DNA of 64,000 bases from Comamonadaceae bacterium G21597-S1 (GTDB lineage: Bacteria; Pseudomonadota; Gammaproteobacteria; Burkholderiales; Burkholderiaceae_C), in assembly GCA_027214345.1 (NCBI GenBank), contig JAPWHR010000009.1:124001-188000 (forward strand), given 5' to 3'. Both the position numbers and the translations under genes were made by a program. The notes under the pieces are model-generated. The model worked only from the letters and a program-made list of their open reading frames with translations. It ran no database searches and was not told where the DNA came from. Below, piece after piece: positions 25,838 through 39,085 of this stretch (position 1 is the first letter of the stretch; every line of letters starts with the position of its first letter).

Positions 25838-26821
25838 TCAGGGCTTCCTGAACGCGTCGACCAGTGCCTTGCCCTCGTCGCCGGCCTTGGCCAGCCACTC
25901 GGCCAGCATGGTCTCGCCGACTTTCTTCATGTCGGCCTTGAGCGCGGCGGAGGGTTGCAGGATCTCCATGCCGCCGGCCTTGAGCTTGGCCAGCGAGTCG
26001 GTGTTGGTTTTCTTGCTGGCCGCCCAGCCGCGCACCTCGGCGTCGGCGGCGGCTTTGAGCAGCGCATCCTGCGTCGGCTTGTCGAGCGCGTCGAACGCCT
26101 TCTTGTTGACGATGACGGCGTCCTTGGGCAGCCAGGCCTGGGTGTCGTACCAGTACTTGACGTGTTCGTACAACTTGCTGTCCGCGCCGGTGGAGCCCGA
26201 ACTCATCATGCTTTCCGCCACGCCAGTGGCGAAGGCCTGGCTGACCTCGGCCGCCTGCACCGTCACCGGCTGGGCGCCCACCAGTTCGGCGATCCGCGCG
26301 GTGGCGGGGCTGTAGGCGCGCCACTTGATGCCCTTGAGGTCAGCGGCCGAGTTGATGGGTTTCTTGGTGTAGATGCCCTGGGGTGGCCAAGGCACGGCAT
26401 ACAGCAGCATCATGCCTTCGGACGAGAGCTTCTTCTCCAGCAGCGGCTTCTGGGCCTTGTACAGCTTCATCGCCTCGTCGTAGCTGTCGGCCAGGAAGGG
26501 CAGTCCGTCCGCCGCGTAGATCGGCCATTCGTTGGCAAAGTTCGCCAGCAGGACCTCCCCGATCTGGGCCTGGCCACCTTGCACCGCGCGCTTGATCTCG
26601 GGAGCCTTGAACAAGGAGGCGCCCGCATGCACGGTGATCTTGAGCTTGCCGCCGGTGGCCTTGTCGACATCGTTGGCGAATTCGGTCAGGGTCACCGAGT
26701 GGAAGTTGGTCGCCGGGTAGGCGGCGGGCAGGTCCCACTTGGTCTGGGCGATGGCGGTCGTGGTCATGCCGGCGATGGCAAAGGCCAAGGCCGTGGCAAG
26801 GGTGCGGCGGGACAAGATCAT
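25838..26821 (-). CDS. dctP: TRAP transporter periplasmic binding protein (DctP family)
   Basis: The 327-residue protein has a Sec signal peptide (MILSRRTLATALAFAIAG to AIAQ) and DctP features: LTEFANDVDKATGGKLKITVH, the conserved Arg region LKGIKWRAYSPATARIAELVGA that binds substrate carboxylate, and the long C-terminal helix. GGAG lies before the ATG. It is first in the TRAP operon and divergent from the 5-oxoprolinase across a 221-bp gap that must hold both promoters. Confidence 0.93.
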   Translation of the reverse strand: MILSRRTLATALAFAIAGMTTTAIAQTKWDLPAAYPATNFHSVTLTEFANDVDKATGGKLKITVHAGASLFKAPEIKRAVQGGQAQIGEVLLANFANEWPIYAADGLPFLADSYDEAMKLYKAQKPLLEKKLSSEGMMLLYAVPWPPQGIYTKKPINSAADLKGIKWRAYSPATARIAELVGAQPVTVQAAEVSQAFATGVAESMMSSGSTGADSKLYEHVKYWYDTQAWLPKDAVIVNKKAFDALDKPTQDALLKAAADAEVRGWAASKKTNTDSLAKLKAGGMEILQPSAALKADMKKVGETMLAEWLAKAGDEGKALVDAFRKP

Positions 26822-27042
26822 GGAAGGCTCCTGGTTCAGAAGGTGTTGTGGTTTGCCGAACTGTCAAGCATATGCCGTGCCATCGCCTGCGTCTGCATCA
26901 AGGACTCGGTGTTTTCCCGCAATCGATGGGTGCGGGCGGGACGGCGCCCGATCGGCAATGAAAGTACAGTAGCGTCGAGACCGCGTCAACCGGCCGCCGT
27001 GGCCGCAGACCCTCCGGAACCGTTTTGCACCGCCAACAACCC

Positions 27043-30717
<3,675 letters not shown>

Positions 30718-30764
30718 CACCACAATGCCGCTGTCGCCGGAATGGCGAGACGAAGGAGCGCACG

Positions 30765-31328
30765 ATGCTGCCCGATGGCCTGGACCACTACCGCTGGATG
30801 GCGCGTTACAACGCCTGGTTCAATGAGCGGCTGTACGACGCCTGCGAAACGCTCGACGATGGCGCGCGCAAGCAGGATCGCGGCGCGTTCTTCGGCTCCA
30901 TCCATCGCACGCTCAACCACCTGATCGTGGCTGACCAGATCTGGCTCAAGCGACTGCGCCAATGTGGTCTGGACCACGGTTTCGATGTGTCGTCGCTGTC
31001 CGACGCGGTGCTTGACCTGGACCCCGGCCACGGACTGGGCGAACCGGTCTACGACGGCTGGGCGGCACTGCGCGCCAAGCGCCGGCAACTGGACGATGCA
31101 ATGGTCCTGTGGCTGGCCGCGATGCCGGTGTCGTTTCCGGGCTGCGCCATGCGTTATGCCAACAGCAAGGGTGTGCAGCGCCAGCATCCGGCGTGGCAGG
31201 CGATGTCGCATTGCTTCAACCACCAGACCCACCATCGGGGCCAGGTCACCACGCTGCTGATGCAGGCGGGTGTCGATGTGGGCGTGACTGACCTGATCGC
31301 CTTGCTCGGGCCGGACAATCCGGCCTGA
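30765..31328 (+). CDS. DinB-family protein
   Basis: The 187-residue protein is a four-helix-bundle DinB/YfiT-type metalloprotein. The metal-binding histidines are His48 in HRTLNHLIVAD (region 46-56) and the pair in HCFNHQTHHRGQ near residue 157. Members include thiol transferases using bacillithiol, mycothiol or glutathione; the substrate here is unknown. GAAGGAG precedes the ATG. It starts 47 bp after the 5-oxoprolinase, so they may be cotranscribed, and it is convergent with the ComEA-like gene. Confidence 0.88.
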   Translation: MLPDGLDHYRWMARYNAWFNERLYDACETLDDGARKQDRGAFFGSIHRTLNHLIVADQIWLKRLRQCGLDHGFDVSSLSDAVLDLDPGHGLGEPVYDGWAALRAKRRQLDDAMVLWLAAMPVSFPGCAMRYANSKGVQRQHPAWQAMSHCFNHQTHHRGQVTTLLMQAGVDVGVTDLIALLGPDNPA

Positions 31329-31372
31329 ATACGTCGCCGGATCGCGGGCGACCCGGCTATTGCGAATCCCGG

Positions 31373-31687
31373 CTAGTTCTTCGGCGCGGTGCCGGTCTTG
31401 GCGTCGGTCGCCGGCACGCCGATGCGGAAACTTGCACCACCGACGGTCAGGCCTTCGGCCGAGAGCCGGGCCGCGCTGGCCTGGCCCACGCCCTTGACCC
31501 GCGCCATCAGGTCGCCCCAGTCCTTGAACGGTCCCTTCTTGCGTTCGTCCAGGATGCGCGACGACATGGCCGGGCCGATGCCCTTGATGCCGTCGAGTTC
31601 GGCCACACTGGCCTGGTTCACGTCGACAGCGGCGAACGCGCCGGCCGCGCAGGACAGGGCCAGGGCGATCAGGATCTGCTTGAACAT
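31373..31687 (-). CDS. ComEA-type helix-hairpin-helix protein, exported
   Basis: The 104-residue protein has a signal peptide (MFKQILIALALSCAAGAFA) and a ComEA-like pair of helix-hairpin-helix motifs: VNQASVAELDGIKGIGPAMSSRI, then GVGQASAARLSAEG. Such proteins bind DNA non-specifically in the periplasm during DNA uptake or simply belong to the ComEA-related family. The C-terminal 20 residues are low-complexity. GGAAACACC precedes the ATG. Confidence 0.88.
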   Translation of the reverse strand: MFKQILIALALSCAAGAFAAVDVNQASVAELDGIKGIGPAMSSRILDERKKGPFKDWGDLMARVKGVGQASAARLSAEGLTVGGASFRIGVPATDAKTGTAPKN

Positions 31688-31897
31688 GGTGTTTCCTCTC
31701 TTTCGGTGGGTTGGTGTCTAAGCTTCGTGGCGGCCGGTATCGGGACCACGGTTGCAGCTTAGGCGGGTCGGTATGCGGTCGGTTCGGCCTGCATCCGTCA
31801 AAGGCAGGACGTTCCCGGCGTGCGGGCCAGGCGATGCCGCGCGTGCGGATGCGCAACAATCGGTGCGTCCCGTCCACCCGATTTCGCGCATTCCGTC

Positions 31898-32344
31898 ATG
31901 AACAAGATCGACGCCTCCCTGCTCAACATCCTGGTCAAGGACGGCCGGGCTTCGTACGCCGACATCGCCCGGCAACTGGGCATCTCGCGGGCCCATGCAC
32001 GCACCCGGGTGCAGGCGTTGGTGGACAGCGGCGTGATCGAGTTGTTCAGCGCCGTCGTGAATCCGGAAAAACTGGGCAAGGTGATCTCGACTTTCATCGA
32101 CCTGAAGGTGGCGCCGGCGGCGATGAACGCGATCTCGCAGGAACTGGCGGACTGCCCGGAGGTGGTCAGCCTGTACATCATGAGCGACCTGCAAAGCCTG
32201 CATATCCACACGCTGACCGACAACTACGAAAGTTTCGACCGTTTCGTGCGCGAACGCATCTTCAACCGGCCGGAAGTGTTGTCGGTGGACTGCAAGTCGC
32301 TGATGACCCGGGTCAAGAACCGGCGCGGCGGCGCGCGGCTGTAG
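31898..32344 (+). CDS. Lrp/AsnC-family transcriptional regulator
   Basis: The 148-residue protein begins with the Lrp helix-turn-helix (IDASLLNILVKDGRASYADIARQLGIS, then RTRVQALVDSGVI) and continues into the RAM/AsnC effector domain. Such proteins form octamers that respond to amino acids. It is upstream of the AT-rich gap and the TauE/DUF1028/ABC region, so it may control amino-acid or peptide uptake there. The ATG at 31898 gives the standard N terminus; the upstream extension is not conserved. Confidence 0.88.
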   Translation: MNKIDASLLNILVKDGRASYADIARQLGISRAHARTRVQALVDSGVIELFSAVVNPEKLGKVISTFIDLKVAPAAMNAISQELADCPEVVSLYIMSDLQSLHIHTLTDNYESFDRFVRERIFNRPEVLSVDCKSLMTRVKNRRGGARL

Positions 32345-32795
32345 CCGGCACCGGCCGCACCGCGATGGTGAGCGGCGCACCAATTTCTCCGTATTTACCC
32401 TTGGTCGATGACGGGTTGCGCAGTTGGATGATTCCGTGCGCTGGATGGCCGAAGAATCCGACGAATGTAAACAGATTGATTGATGTCGTTTCGTTTGTAA
32501 TGCGAATTGACGGGTCTGCATCAACATTCGATCGGTCGGCCATCCTGGATGTATTCCGTGTCTTGCAAAAAAACTGTTTTTAATCAATAGCTTGCATTTG
32601 CGTCCGTCATGGCATGGCCCTTGCAGGGGAGTGGTGGTTGTTGTTTACAAATGGCATCCGACCACTACACTTCGCACCCATGCACCGATTCCAGCCATCC
32701 GATTTGTTTGCTTCCGTGCCCCGTCGTGGTCGCTCGGCCTGTGCTGCCGATGCATCGTCTTGCACGGCTCGCAGGGCCCTCACAGGGTGCGCCGC
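32345..32795. other. AT-rich gap of 451 bp with no recognised gene
   Basis: The stretch from about 32390 to 32600 is clearly lower in GC than its surroundings and ends in A- and T-runs near 32570-32590. A 72-codon frame (32365-32583, plus) and an opposing frame (32313-32543, minus) cross it, but neither has a convincing ribosome binding site or recognisable motif. It probably holds the promoter of the TauE gene and may be the remnant of transferred DNA. Confidence 0.5.
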
Positions 32796-33644
32796 GTGTT
32801 GACGTTCGGCCTGGATGGATACAGCCCGCTCTGGCTGGTCACCATGGCCCTGGCCCTGGTGTCCACCGGTGTGGTCGCAGGTGTGCTGGCCGGCATGCTG
32901 GGTGTCGGTGGCGGCATCGTCATCGTGCCGGTGCTCTACCACGTGTTCACGTTGATGGGGGTCGACGCGTCGGTGCGCATGCACGTGGCGGTCGGCACCT
33001 CGCTGGCGACCATCGTGCCCACGTCCATCATGTCGGCACGCGCGCATCGGCGCCGCGGCAGCCTGAATCCGGACATGCTCAAGCGGCTCGTGCCGCCGGT
33101 ACTGGTCGGTGTGCTGGTCGGCTCCGTGTTGTCGGGTGTCGTCAGTGGCAAGGTGCTGACGTCCGTGTTTGCCACCGTGGCCCTTCTGGTCGCGTTGAAT
33201 ATGGCGATCAAGCGTGACGACGTGGCGCTGCGCGACGGCTTGCCGGGGCGTGCGGGCACCTCCGTGCTCGGTGTATCCATCGGCGGCCTGTCCACGCTGA
33301 TGGGCATCGGCGGGGGCACGCTCAGCGTACCCATCCTGCATGCGCTGCGCACGCCGATGCACGTCGCCGTGGGTACCGGCGCGGCACTGGGCATGGTCAT
33401 CAGCCTGCCGGGGGCGATCGCCTTTGTCGTCAACGGGCTCGGGGTGGCGCACCGGCCACCGACCACGGTCGGTTACGTCGATTGGCTGGGCATGGCCTTG
33501 ATCGTCCCGGCCACCATGTTGACCACGCAATGGGGTGCGCGGCTGGCGCATGCGATCGATGCCCGCGTGCTGCGGCGCGTGTTCGCACTGTTTCTGGCGC
33601 TGACATCGGCGCGCATGTTCTACGGGCTGCTGAGCGCGACATGA
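32796..33644 (+). CDS. TauE/SafE-family membrane permease
   Basis: The protein has about 282 residues and about eight membrane helices. Two inverted half motifs are seen: GVLAGMLGVGGGIVIVPVLY near the N terminus and GGLSTLMGIGGGTLSVPIL in the middle, which is typical of TauE/SafE exporters of sulfonates, sulfite or similar anions. The start is taken at GTG 32796, with AGGGTG seven bases upstream; an in-frame TTG at 32592 would add a non-hydrophobic, non-conserved extension. It stands 31 bp before the DUF1028 gene and may be cotranscribed. Confidence 0.85.
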   Translation: MLTFGLDGYSPLWLVTMALALVSTGVVAGVLAGMLGVGGGIVIVPVLYHVFTLMGVDASVRMHVAVGTSLATIVPTSIMSARAHRRRGSLNPDMLKRLVPPVLVGVLVGSVLSGVVSGKVLTSVFATVALLVALNMAIKRDDVALRDGLPGRAGTSVLGVSIGGLSTLMGIGGGTLSVPILHALRTPMHVAVGTGAALGMVISLPGAIAFVVNGLGVAHRPPTTVGYVDWLGMALIVPATMLTTQWGARLAHAIDARVLRRVFALFLALTSARMFYGLLSAT

Positions 33645-33675
33645 TGTTTTTTCCGCGTGCGAGGATGAAGACACG

Positions 33676-34392
33676 ATGACTTGGTCGATTCTGGCGCGCG
33701 ACGCCAATGGACTTCTCGGGGTGGCGATCGCCAGCCGCTTCTTTTCCGTCGGTTCCCTGTGTGTGCACACCCGCCGTGGCGTGGGCGCGATCGCGACCCA
33801 GGCCTTGATGAACCCGCTGTACGGACAGGCCGGGCTCGACCTGCTGGCACAGGGCCGATCGGCCGACGAGGTCATCGCGGCGCTGGTGGCGGGCGACGAC
33901 GGACGCGAGCAGCGCCAGGTGCATGTGCTGCCGTTGCATGGTCCCGGCGCCGCGCACACCGGCTCCGAATGCATTGACTGGTGCGGGCATCTGCTGCGCG
34001 ACGGTTTCAGCGTGGCCGGCAATATGCTGGCCGGTGCGCGGGTGATAGCGGCCACTGCCCAGGCATTCGCCGACAGCCGGGCTCCGACGCTGGCCGAACG
34101 CCTGCTCGACGCCATGGATGCCGGTGAGGCCGCCGGTGGCGACAAGCGCGGCAAGCAGTCGGCCGCCTTGCGGATTCATGCCGACGAAGACTACCTGGCC
34201 CTCGACTTGCGCGTCGACGACCATGCCGATCCGCTGCCGGAGTTGCGCCGGCTGCACACGGTCAGCCTGGAGCGGTTCCAGCCGTTCCTGCGTTGCCTGC
34301 CCGGCCGCGGCCGGCCCAGCGGCATCACCGATCGCCCGACCATCGAGGCCACGATCGAGCGTTTCCATGCCGCGCGCCGGGGGCAATCATGA
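33676..34392 (+). CDS. DUF1028 Ntn-hydrolase-like protein
   Basis: The 238-residue protein is a DUF1028 family member: [44 protein letters not shown], then GNMLAG and a Gly/Asp-rich end. The family adopts the Ntn-hydrolase fold and may be an amidohydrolase, but no activity is proven. It is the first gene of a seven-gene operon; its stop overlaps the ATPase start (ATGA at 34389). DUF1028 genes recur next to peptide ABC importers and gamma-glutamyltransferases, which suggests a role in hydrolysis of an imported amide or peptide. Confidence 0.88.
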   Translation: MTWSILARDANGLLGVAIASRFFSVGSLCVHTRRGVGAIATQALMNPLYGQAGLDLLAQGRSADEVIAALVAGDDGREQRQVHVLPLHGPGAAHTGSECIDWCGHLLRDGFSVAGNMLAGARVIAATAQAFADSRAPTLAERLLDAMDAGEAAGGDKRGKQSAALRIHADEDYLALDLRVDDHADPLPELRRLHTVSLERFQPFLRCLPGRGRPSGITDRPTIEATIERFHAARRGQS

Positions 34393-35402
34393 CGGCACTG
34401 CTCGAGGTGCGCGACCTGCGTACCGTGTTTCGTGGCGACGACGGCGATGTCGCGGTCGTCGACGGCGTGAATTTTTCGGTCGATGCCGGGCGCACGCTGG
34501 CCATCGTCGGCGAGTCGGGCTGCGGCAAGAGCGTGACCTCCTTGTCCATCATGGGCCTGCTGCCCAAGCCGCACGGGCGGGTGGCGGCCGGATCGATCCG
34601 CTTCGAGGGCCGGGAACTGGTGGACGCCGATGAACGCACGATGCAGGACCTGCGCGGCAACGGCATGGCGATGATCTTCCAGGAGCCGATGTCCTCGCTC
34701 AATCCCGCGTTCACCGTCGGCGAACAGATCATCGAAGGCCTGCTGCGCCACCGCAACATGAGCCGCGCACAGGCGCGCGAGCGGGCCATCGCGATGTTGC
34801 GCAAGGTGCGCATTCCGGCGCCCGAACAACGCATCGACGAGTATCCGCACAAGCTCAGTGGCGGCATGCGCCAGCGCGTGATGATCGCGATGGGCCTGGC
34901 CTGCGAGCCGCGCTTGCTGATCGCCGACGAACCCACGACCGCGCTCGACGTGACGATACAGGCCCAGATCCTGGAGCTGATGCGCACGCTGCAGCAGGAG
35001 ACCGGCACCGCCATCGTGCTGATCACGCACGACCTGGGCGTGGTGGCCGAAGTGGCCGACGAGGTGGTCGTGATGTATGCGGGCCGGGTGGTCGAGCGTG
35101 CGCCGGTGCAGGCCTTGTTCGACGAACCGCAGCATCCCTACACCGTCGGGCTGCTCGGTTCGATTCCGCGCCTGGATACCGACCAGGAGCGACTGACCTC
35201 GATCGACGGGCAGGTGCCGGCGCCGGCGGCGTTGCCCGCTGGCTGCGGCTTTGCCGAGCGTTGCCCGTTTGCCGATGCCCGCTGCCGTGCCGAATCGCCA
35301 GCGCTGGTCGATGTCGGCAGTGGCCATCGGTCGGCCTGCTTCAAGGCACCGCTGGATCCGGCGGTGCTGCTCGGGCCGTTGCGCGAGGAGGCGCTGGCAT
35401 GA
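34389..35402 (+). CDS. Peptide ABC importer ATPase 1 (DppD/OppD family)
   Basis: The 337-residue protein carries Walker [10 protein letters not shown], signature LSGGMRQR, Walker [13 protein letters not shown] and the switch His in ITHDLG. The C-terminal oligopeptide/dipeptide domain has four cysteines ([16 protein letters not shown] and a later Cys), as in DppD/OppD proteins that may bind an iron-sulfur cluster. It is coupled to DUF1028 by an ATGA overlap and to the next ATPase through the linking mini-ORF. Confidence 0.93.
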   Translation: MTALLEVRDLRTVFRGDDGDVAVVDGVNFSVDAGRTLAIVGESGCGKSVTSLSIMGLLPKPHGRVAAGSIRFEGRELVDADERTMQDLRGNGMAMIFQEPMSSLNPAFTVGEQIIEGLLRHRNMSRAQARERAIAMLRKVRIPAPEQRIDEYPHKLSGGMRQRVMIAMGLACEPRLLIADEPTTALDVTIQAQILELMRTLQQETGTAIVLITHDLGVVAEVADEVVVMYAGRVVERAPVQALFDEPQHPYTVGLLGSIPRLDTDQERLTSIDGQVPAPAALPAGCGFAERCPFADARCRAESPALVDVGSGHRSACFKAPLDPAVLLGPLREEALA

Positions 35403-35464
35403 GCCGACGGCCGTTCCCGAGGCGAAGAGTCCCGCAGCCCGTGGCGCGGAGGGTCGTCCGGTGA
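35399..35464 (+). repeat. Operon-linking repeat with a 21-codon coupling ORF (copy C)
   Basis: This 66-bp element starts with ATG overlapping the ATPase 1 stop (ATGA) and ends with TGA overlapping the GTG of ATPase 2 (GTGA). It is the same length as copy A and ends in PVARRVVR. The GCGCGGAGGGTCGTCC segment is identical in A and C and provides the GGAGG for the downstream start. Confidence 0.75.
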
Positions 35465-36555
35465 AGCGGGACGCTGCTGCCCTGTCGCCGCCGGTGCTGC
35501 TGCAGGCCCGGGGCCTGGTCAAGCATTTCGCGGTGCGCAAGGGCTTGTTCAACCGGGTGCGCGGCCAGGTGCGCGCCGTCGACGGCGTCGACCTGAGCCT
35601 GGTCCAGGGCGAGACGCTGGGTGTGGTCGGCGAGTCGGGTTGTGGCAAGTCCACGCTGGGCCGGATGCTGCTGCGCCTGATCGAACCGACGCGCGGCGAG
35701 CTGCAACTGGACGGCAAGGACCTGTTGGACCTGGACGCTTCCGCGCTGCGCGCGCAGCGGCGCGACATGCAGCTGATCTTCCAGGACCCGTATTCATCGC
35801 TGAACCCGCGCAAGACCGTGGGCCAGACGCTGCAGGAGCCGTTGCGGGTGCATGGATTGCACCGGGGTGCCGAGGCACGTCGGGTGGCCGAGCTGCTGCA
35901 TACGGTCGGCCTGCCGGCCGAGGCGGCGCAGCGGTATCCGCACGAGTTCTCCGGCGGCCAGCGCCAGCGGGTCGGCATTGCACGCGCGCTGGCGGTCGAG
36001 CCGCGGCTGATCGTCTGCGACGAGGCGGTGTCGGCACTCGACGTGTCGGTGCAGGCGCAGGTGGTGAACCTGCTGCAGGACCTGCAACGCAGCCTGGGCC
36101 TGTCCTACCTGTTCATCGCCCACGACCTGGCGGTGGTCAAGCACATCGCGCACCGGGTCGCCGTGATGTACCTGGGCCGCGTCGTCGAGGTCGGCGAGAA
36201 GGCGCGCATCTTCGCCGCGCCGCGCCATCCGTATACGCAGGCGTTGATGCAGGCCATTCCCTTGCCCGATCCGGCGCTGCGGCGCGAACGGGTCGTGCTC
36301 GGCGGCGACGTGCCCAGCCCGCTCGATCCACCCAGCGGCTGCCATCTGCATACCCGGTGTCCGCAGGCGCAGCCGCGGTGCGCCCGGGAGGCGCCCACGC
36401 TGGCCGGTGACAGCCGACATGCGGTGGCCTGCCATTTTCCGCTCCAGCCCGGCGAGCCGATCGTGGCGGCGCTGGGCGTGCCGAACAACCCCAAACGCGC
36501 GCGGCTGTTGCGGCTGCAGTCGGCCTTTTCCGTACCCCTGGCCCCGACGGCCTGA
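35461..36555 (+). CDS. Peptide ABC importer ATPase 2 (DppF/OppF family)
   Basis: The 364-residue protein starts at a GTG. It shows Walker [13 protein letters not shown]-loop [18 protein letters not shown], signature FSGGQRQR, Walker [13 protein letters not shown] and IAHDLA. The C-terminal oligopeptide domain contains Cys residues in [16 protein letters not shown]. It pairs with the DppD-like ATPase. Its GTG overlaps the TGA of the linking mini-ORF, which supplies the ribosome binding site. Confidence 0.93.
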   Translation: MKRDAAALSPPVLLQARGLVKHFAVRKGLFNRVRGQVRAVDGVDLSLVQGETLGVVGESGCGKSTLGRMLLRLIEPTRGELQLDGKDLLDLDASALRAQRRDMQLIFQDPYSSLNPRKTVGQTLQEPLRVHGLHRGAEARRVAELLHTVGLPAEAAQRYPHEFSGGQRQRVGIARALAVEPRLIVCDEAVSALDVSVQAQVVNLLQDLQRSLGLSYLFIAHDLAVVKHIAHRVAVMYLGRVVEVGEKARIFAAPRHPYTQALMQAIPLPDPALRRERVVLGGDVPSPLDPPSGCHLHTRCPQAQPRCAREAPTLAGDSRHAVACHFPLQPGEPIVAALGVPNNPKRARLLRLQSAFSVPLAPTA

Positions 36556-36597
36556 TCGACCCCTGGCAATCGTCCATTCATCGAAGGAGAAAGCACC

Positions 36598-38109
36598 ATG
36601 AAACCACGCTCGTTCACCCTGGTCGGCGCAGCGCTGCTGTCCGTCGTTCCGCTGTTGTCGCAGGCCCAGGTGCTGCGTGTCGGCCTGGCCGAGGACCCCG
36701 ACATCCTCGACCCGACACTGGCACGTACCTTCGTCGGGCGCATCGTGTTCTCGGCCATGTGCGACAAGCTGCTCGACGTCGACGAGAAGATGGCCATCGT
36801 GCCGCAGCTGGCCACCAGCTACCAGTGGTCGGCCGACAGCAAGTCGCTGACGCTCAAGCTGCGCAGCGGCGTCACCTTCCACGATGGCGAAAAGTTCGAC
36901 GCCGAGGCGGTCAAGTTCAACATCGAGCGCCACAAGACCATGCAGGGCTCGAACCGCAGTGGCGAACTGCGGCCGGTGACCTCGGTCGACGTGATCGATC
37001 CGATGACGGTGCGCCTGAACCTGAATGCGCCGTTCTCGCCGCTGCTTGCGGCGCTGGCCGATCGCGCCGGCATGATGGTCTCGCCCAAGGCGGCCACCGC
37101 GGGCGGCGCCAACTTCGGCACCGCGCCGGTGTGTTCGGGCGCATTCAAGTTTGTCGAACGCGTCGCTCAGGACAAGATCGTGTTCGAGAAATACGCGAAC
37201 TACTGGAACAAGGACAAGATCCACTTCAATCGCATCGTCTACACGCCGATTCCCGACGCGACGGTGCGCCTGGCCAACCTGCGTTCGGGCCAGCTCGACT
37301 TCATCGAGCGCGCCGCCTCCAGCGACATCGCCAAGATCGCGGCCGACCCCAAGCTCAAGGTCAGCAAGATCACCGAGATCGGCTACCAAGGCATCACGAT
37401 CAACACCGGCAAGAGCGACAAGGCCCAGGCCAACCCGCTGGGCAAGGACGCCCGGGTGCGCGAGGCGTTCGAACTGTCGCTGGACCGCCAGGGCATCGTG
37501 CAGGTGGTGATGGACGGCGAGGCCGTGGCCGGCAACCAGTGGGTCGCGCCGAGCAGCAGCTTCTATGCCAAGAACGCGCCGATGCCGAAGCGGGATGTGG
37601 CGCGCGCCAAGGCCTTGCTCAAGGAAGCCGGCGTGACCAACCCCAGCTTCACGCTGATGACGGCCACGACCTCGGATGCGCAGAAGATCGCGCAGGTGGT
37701 GCAGGCCATGGCCAAGGAGGCCGGGTTCGACGTCAAGATCCAGTCGACCGAATTTGCCAGTTCGCTCAAGCTCGCCGACCAGGGTGACTTCGAGGCCTAC
37801 ATCCTGGCCTGGAGCGGCCGCGCCGACCCCGATGGCAATGTCTACAGCTTCCTGGCCTGCAAGCAGCCGCTGAACTACGCCGGTTATTGCAAGCCCGAGA
37901 TCGACACCTTGCTCAACGACGCGCGCTCCAAGCTGACCATGGCCGACCGGCTCAAGGCCTACGAGCAGGTGGCCGCGCAGGTGCAAAAGGATCGCCCCAT
38001 CATCTATCTGTACCACCGCAACTGGTTGTGGGCCTACAACAGCAAGCTCAGCGGCGTGCGCGAGGTGCCCGATGGCCTGCTGCGCGTCGAAGGCCTGAAG
38101 CTGAACTGA
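36598..38109 (+). CDS. Peptide/glutathione-type ABC transporter binding protein (family 5)
   Basis: The 503-residue family 5 periplasmic receptor has a signal peptide (MKPRSFTLVGAALLSVVPLLSQAQ) and the family core LATSYQWSADSKSLTLKLRSG, VTFHDGEKFDAEAVKFNIER. The fold binds peptides, glutathione, opines or nickel. The operon partner gamma-glutamyltransferase points to glutathione or gamma-glutamyl peptides, as for GsiB, but the binding pocket cannot be assigned by eye. GGAG lies before the ATG. Confidence 0.92.
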   Translation: MKPRSFTLVGAALLSVVPLLSQAQVLRVGLAEDPDILDPTLARTFVGRIVFSAMCDKLLDVDEKMAIVPQLATSYQWSADSKSLTLKLRSGVTFHDGEKFDAEAVKFNIERHKTMQGSNRSGELRPVTSVDVIDPMTVRLNLNAPFSPLLAALADRAGMMVSPKAATAGGANFGTAPVCSGAFKFVERVAQDKIVFEKYANYWNKDKIHFNRIVYTPIPDATVRLANLRSGQLDFIERAASSDIAKIAADPKLKVSKITEIGYQGITINTGKSDKAQANPLGKDARVREAFELSLDRQGIVQVVMDGEAVAGNQWVAPSSSFYAKNAPMPKRDVARAKALLKEAGVTNPSFTLMTATTSDAQKIAQVVQAMAKEAGFDVKIQSTEFASSLKLADQGDFEAYILAWSGRADPDGNVYSFLACKQPLNYAGYCKPEIDTLLNDARSKLTMADRLKAYEQVAAQVQKDRPIIYLYHRNWLWAYNSKLSGVREVPDGLLRVEGLKLN

Positions 38110-38143
38110 ACCCGTCCCCGCAACCGCCGCAGGTCCTCGCACG

Positions 38144-39085
38144 ATGTTCGTCTATTTCGTTCGCCGCCTGGCATCGCTGGTGCCCACGCTGGTGTTCGTC
38201 TCCATGCTCATCTTCGGCCTGCAGCAGTTGCTGCCGGGCGACCCGGCGCAGATGCTGGCCGGCGAGGACCAGCGGCCCGAGGTCATCGAGCACTACCGCC
38301 AGAAGCTGCATCTGGACAAGCCCGTCGTCGTGCAGTACGGCTACTGGATCGGCGGTGTGTTGCAAGGGGATCTCGGCGAGTCCACGCGCGCACAGCTGCC
38401 AGTGTGGGACCTGATCGTGCAGAAGTTGCCGGTCACGGTGGAACTGGCGCTGCTGTCGATGCTGATTGCGTTGCTGATCAGCATACCGGCCGGCGTGATC
38501 TCGGCGGTCAAGCGCGGCAGCGCCTGGGACCATGGTGCCACGGTGTTCGCGTTGTCCGGCCTGTCGATGCCGAACTTCTGGCTCGGCATCATGATGATTC
38601 TGCTGTTCTCGGTCGAGCTGGGCTGGCTGCCGGCCTCGGGTTATGTCAGTCCGTTCGAGGATCTCGGCGCCAATCTGGCCGCGATGATCATGCCCGCCAT
38701 CGTGCTGGGCACCGGCATCTCGGCCGTGCTGATGCGCCATACCCGCAGTTCCATGCTGCAGGTGCTGGCGGCCGACTATGTGCGCACCGCCCGCGCCAAG
38801 GGGCTGAGCGAACGCGTCGTCGTCGTCAAGCATGCCTTGCGCAACGCGCTCACGCCGGTCATCACGCTGGGCGCGCTCGAACTGGGCACGCTGCTGTCCG
38901 GCGCGGTGCTGACCGAGCAGGTGTTCACCATTCCCGGTTTCGGCAAGCTCATCATCGACGCGGTGTTCAATCGCGACTATGCGGTGGTGCAGGGTGTGGT
39001 GCTGGTCACGGCGACCGCCTACATCCTGCTCAACCTGATGGCCGATATGGCCTATTTCCTGTTCAACCCGCGGCTGAGGCATTAG
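38144..39085 (+). CDS. Peptide ABC importer permease 1 (DppB/GsiC family)
   Basis: The 313-residue permease has six membrane helices, the N-terminal FVYFVRRLASLVPTLVFVS helix and the EAA-type loop YVRTARAKGLSERVVVVKHALRNAL that contacts the ATPase. It ends directly before the tandem repeat array. Its partner permease follows at 39481 after an unusually long intra-operon gap of 395 bp. Confidence 0.93.
   Translation: MFVYFVRRLASLVPTLVFVSMLIFGLQQLLPGDPAQMLAGEDQRPEVIEHYRQKLHLDKPVVVQYGYWIGGVLQGDLGESTRAQLPVWDLIVQKLPVTVELALLSMLIALLISIPAGVISAVKRGSAWDHGATVFALSGLSMPNFWLGIMMILLFSVELGWLPASGYVSPFEDLGANLAAMIMPAIVLGTGISAVLMRHTRSSMLQVLAADYVRTARAKGLSERVVVVKHALRNALTPVITLGALELGTLLSGAVLTEQVFTIPGFGKLIIDAVFNRDYAVVQGVVLVTATAYILLNLMADMAYFLFNPRLRH

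Noticed and set aside
32365-32583. A 72-codon gene in the AT-rich gap
   Set aside because: There is no ribosome binding site, no recognisable motif and an equally open opposite strand; kept only as a region note.
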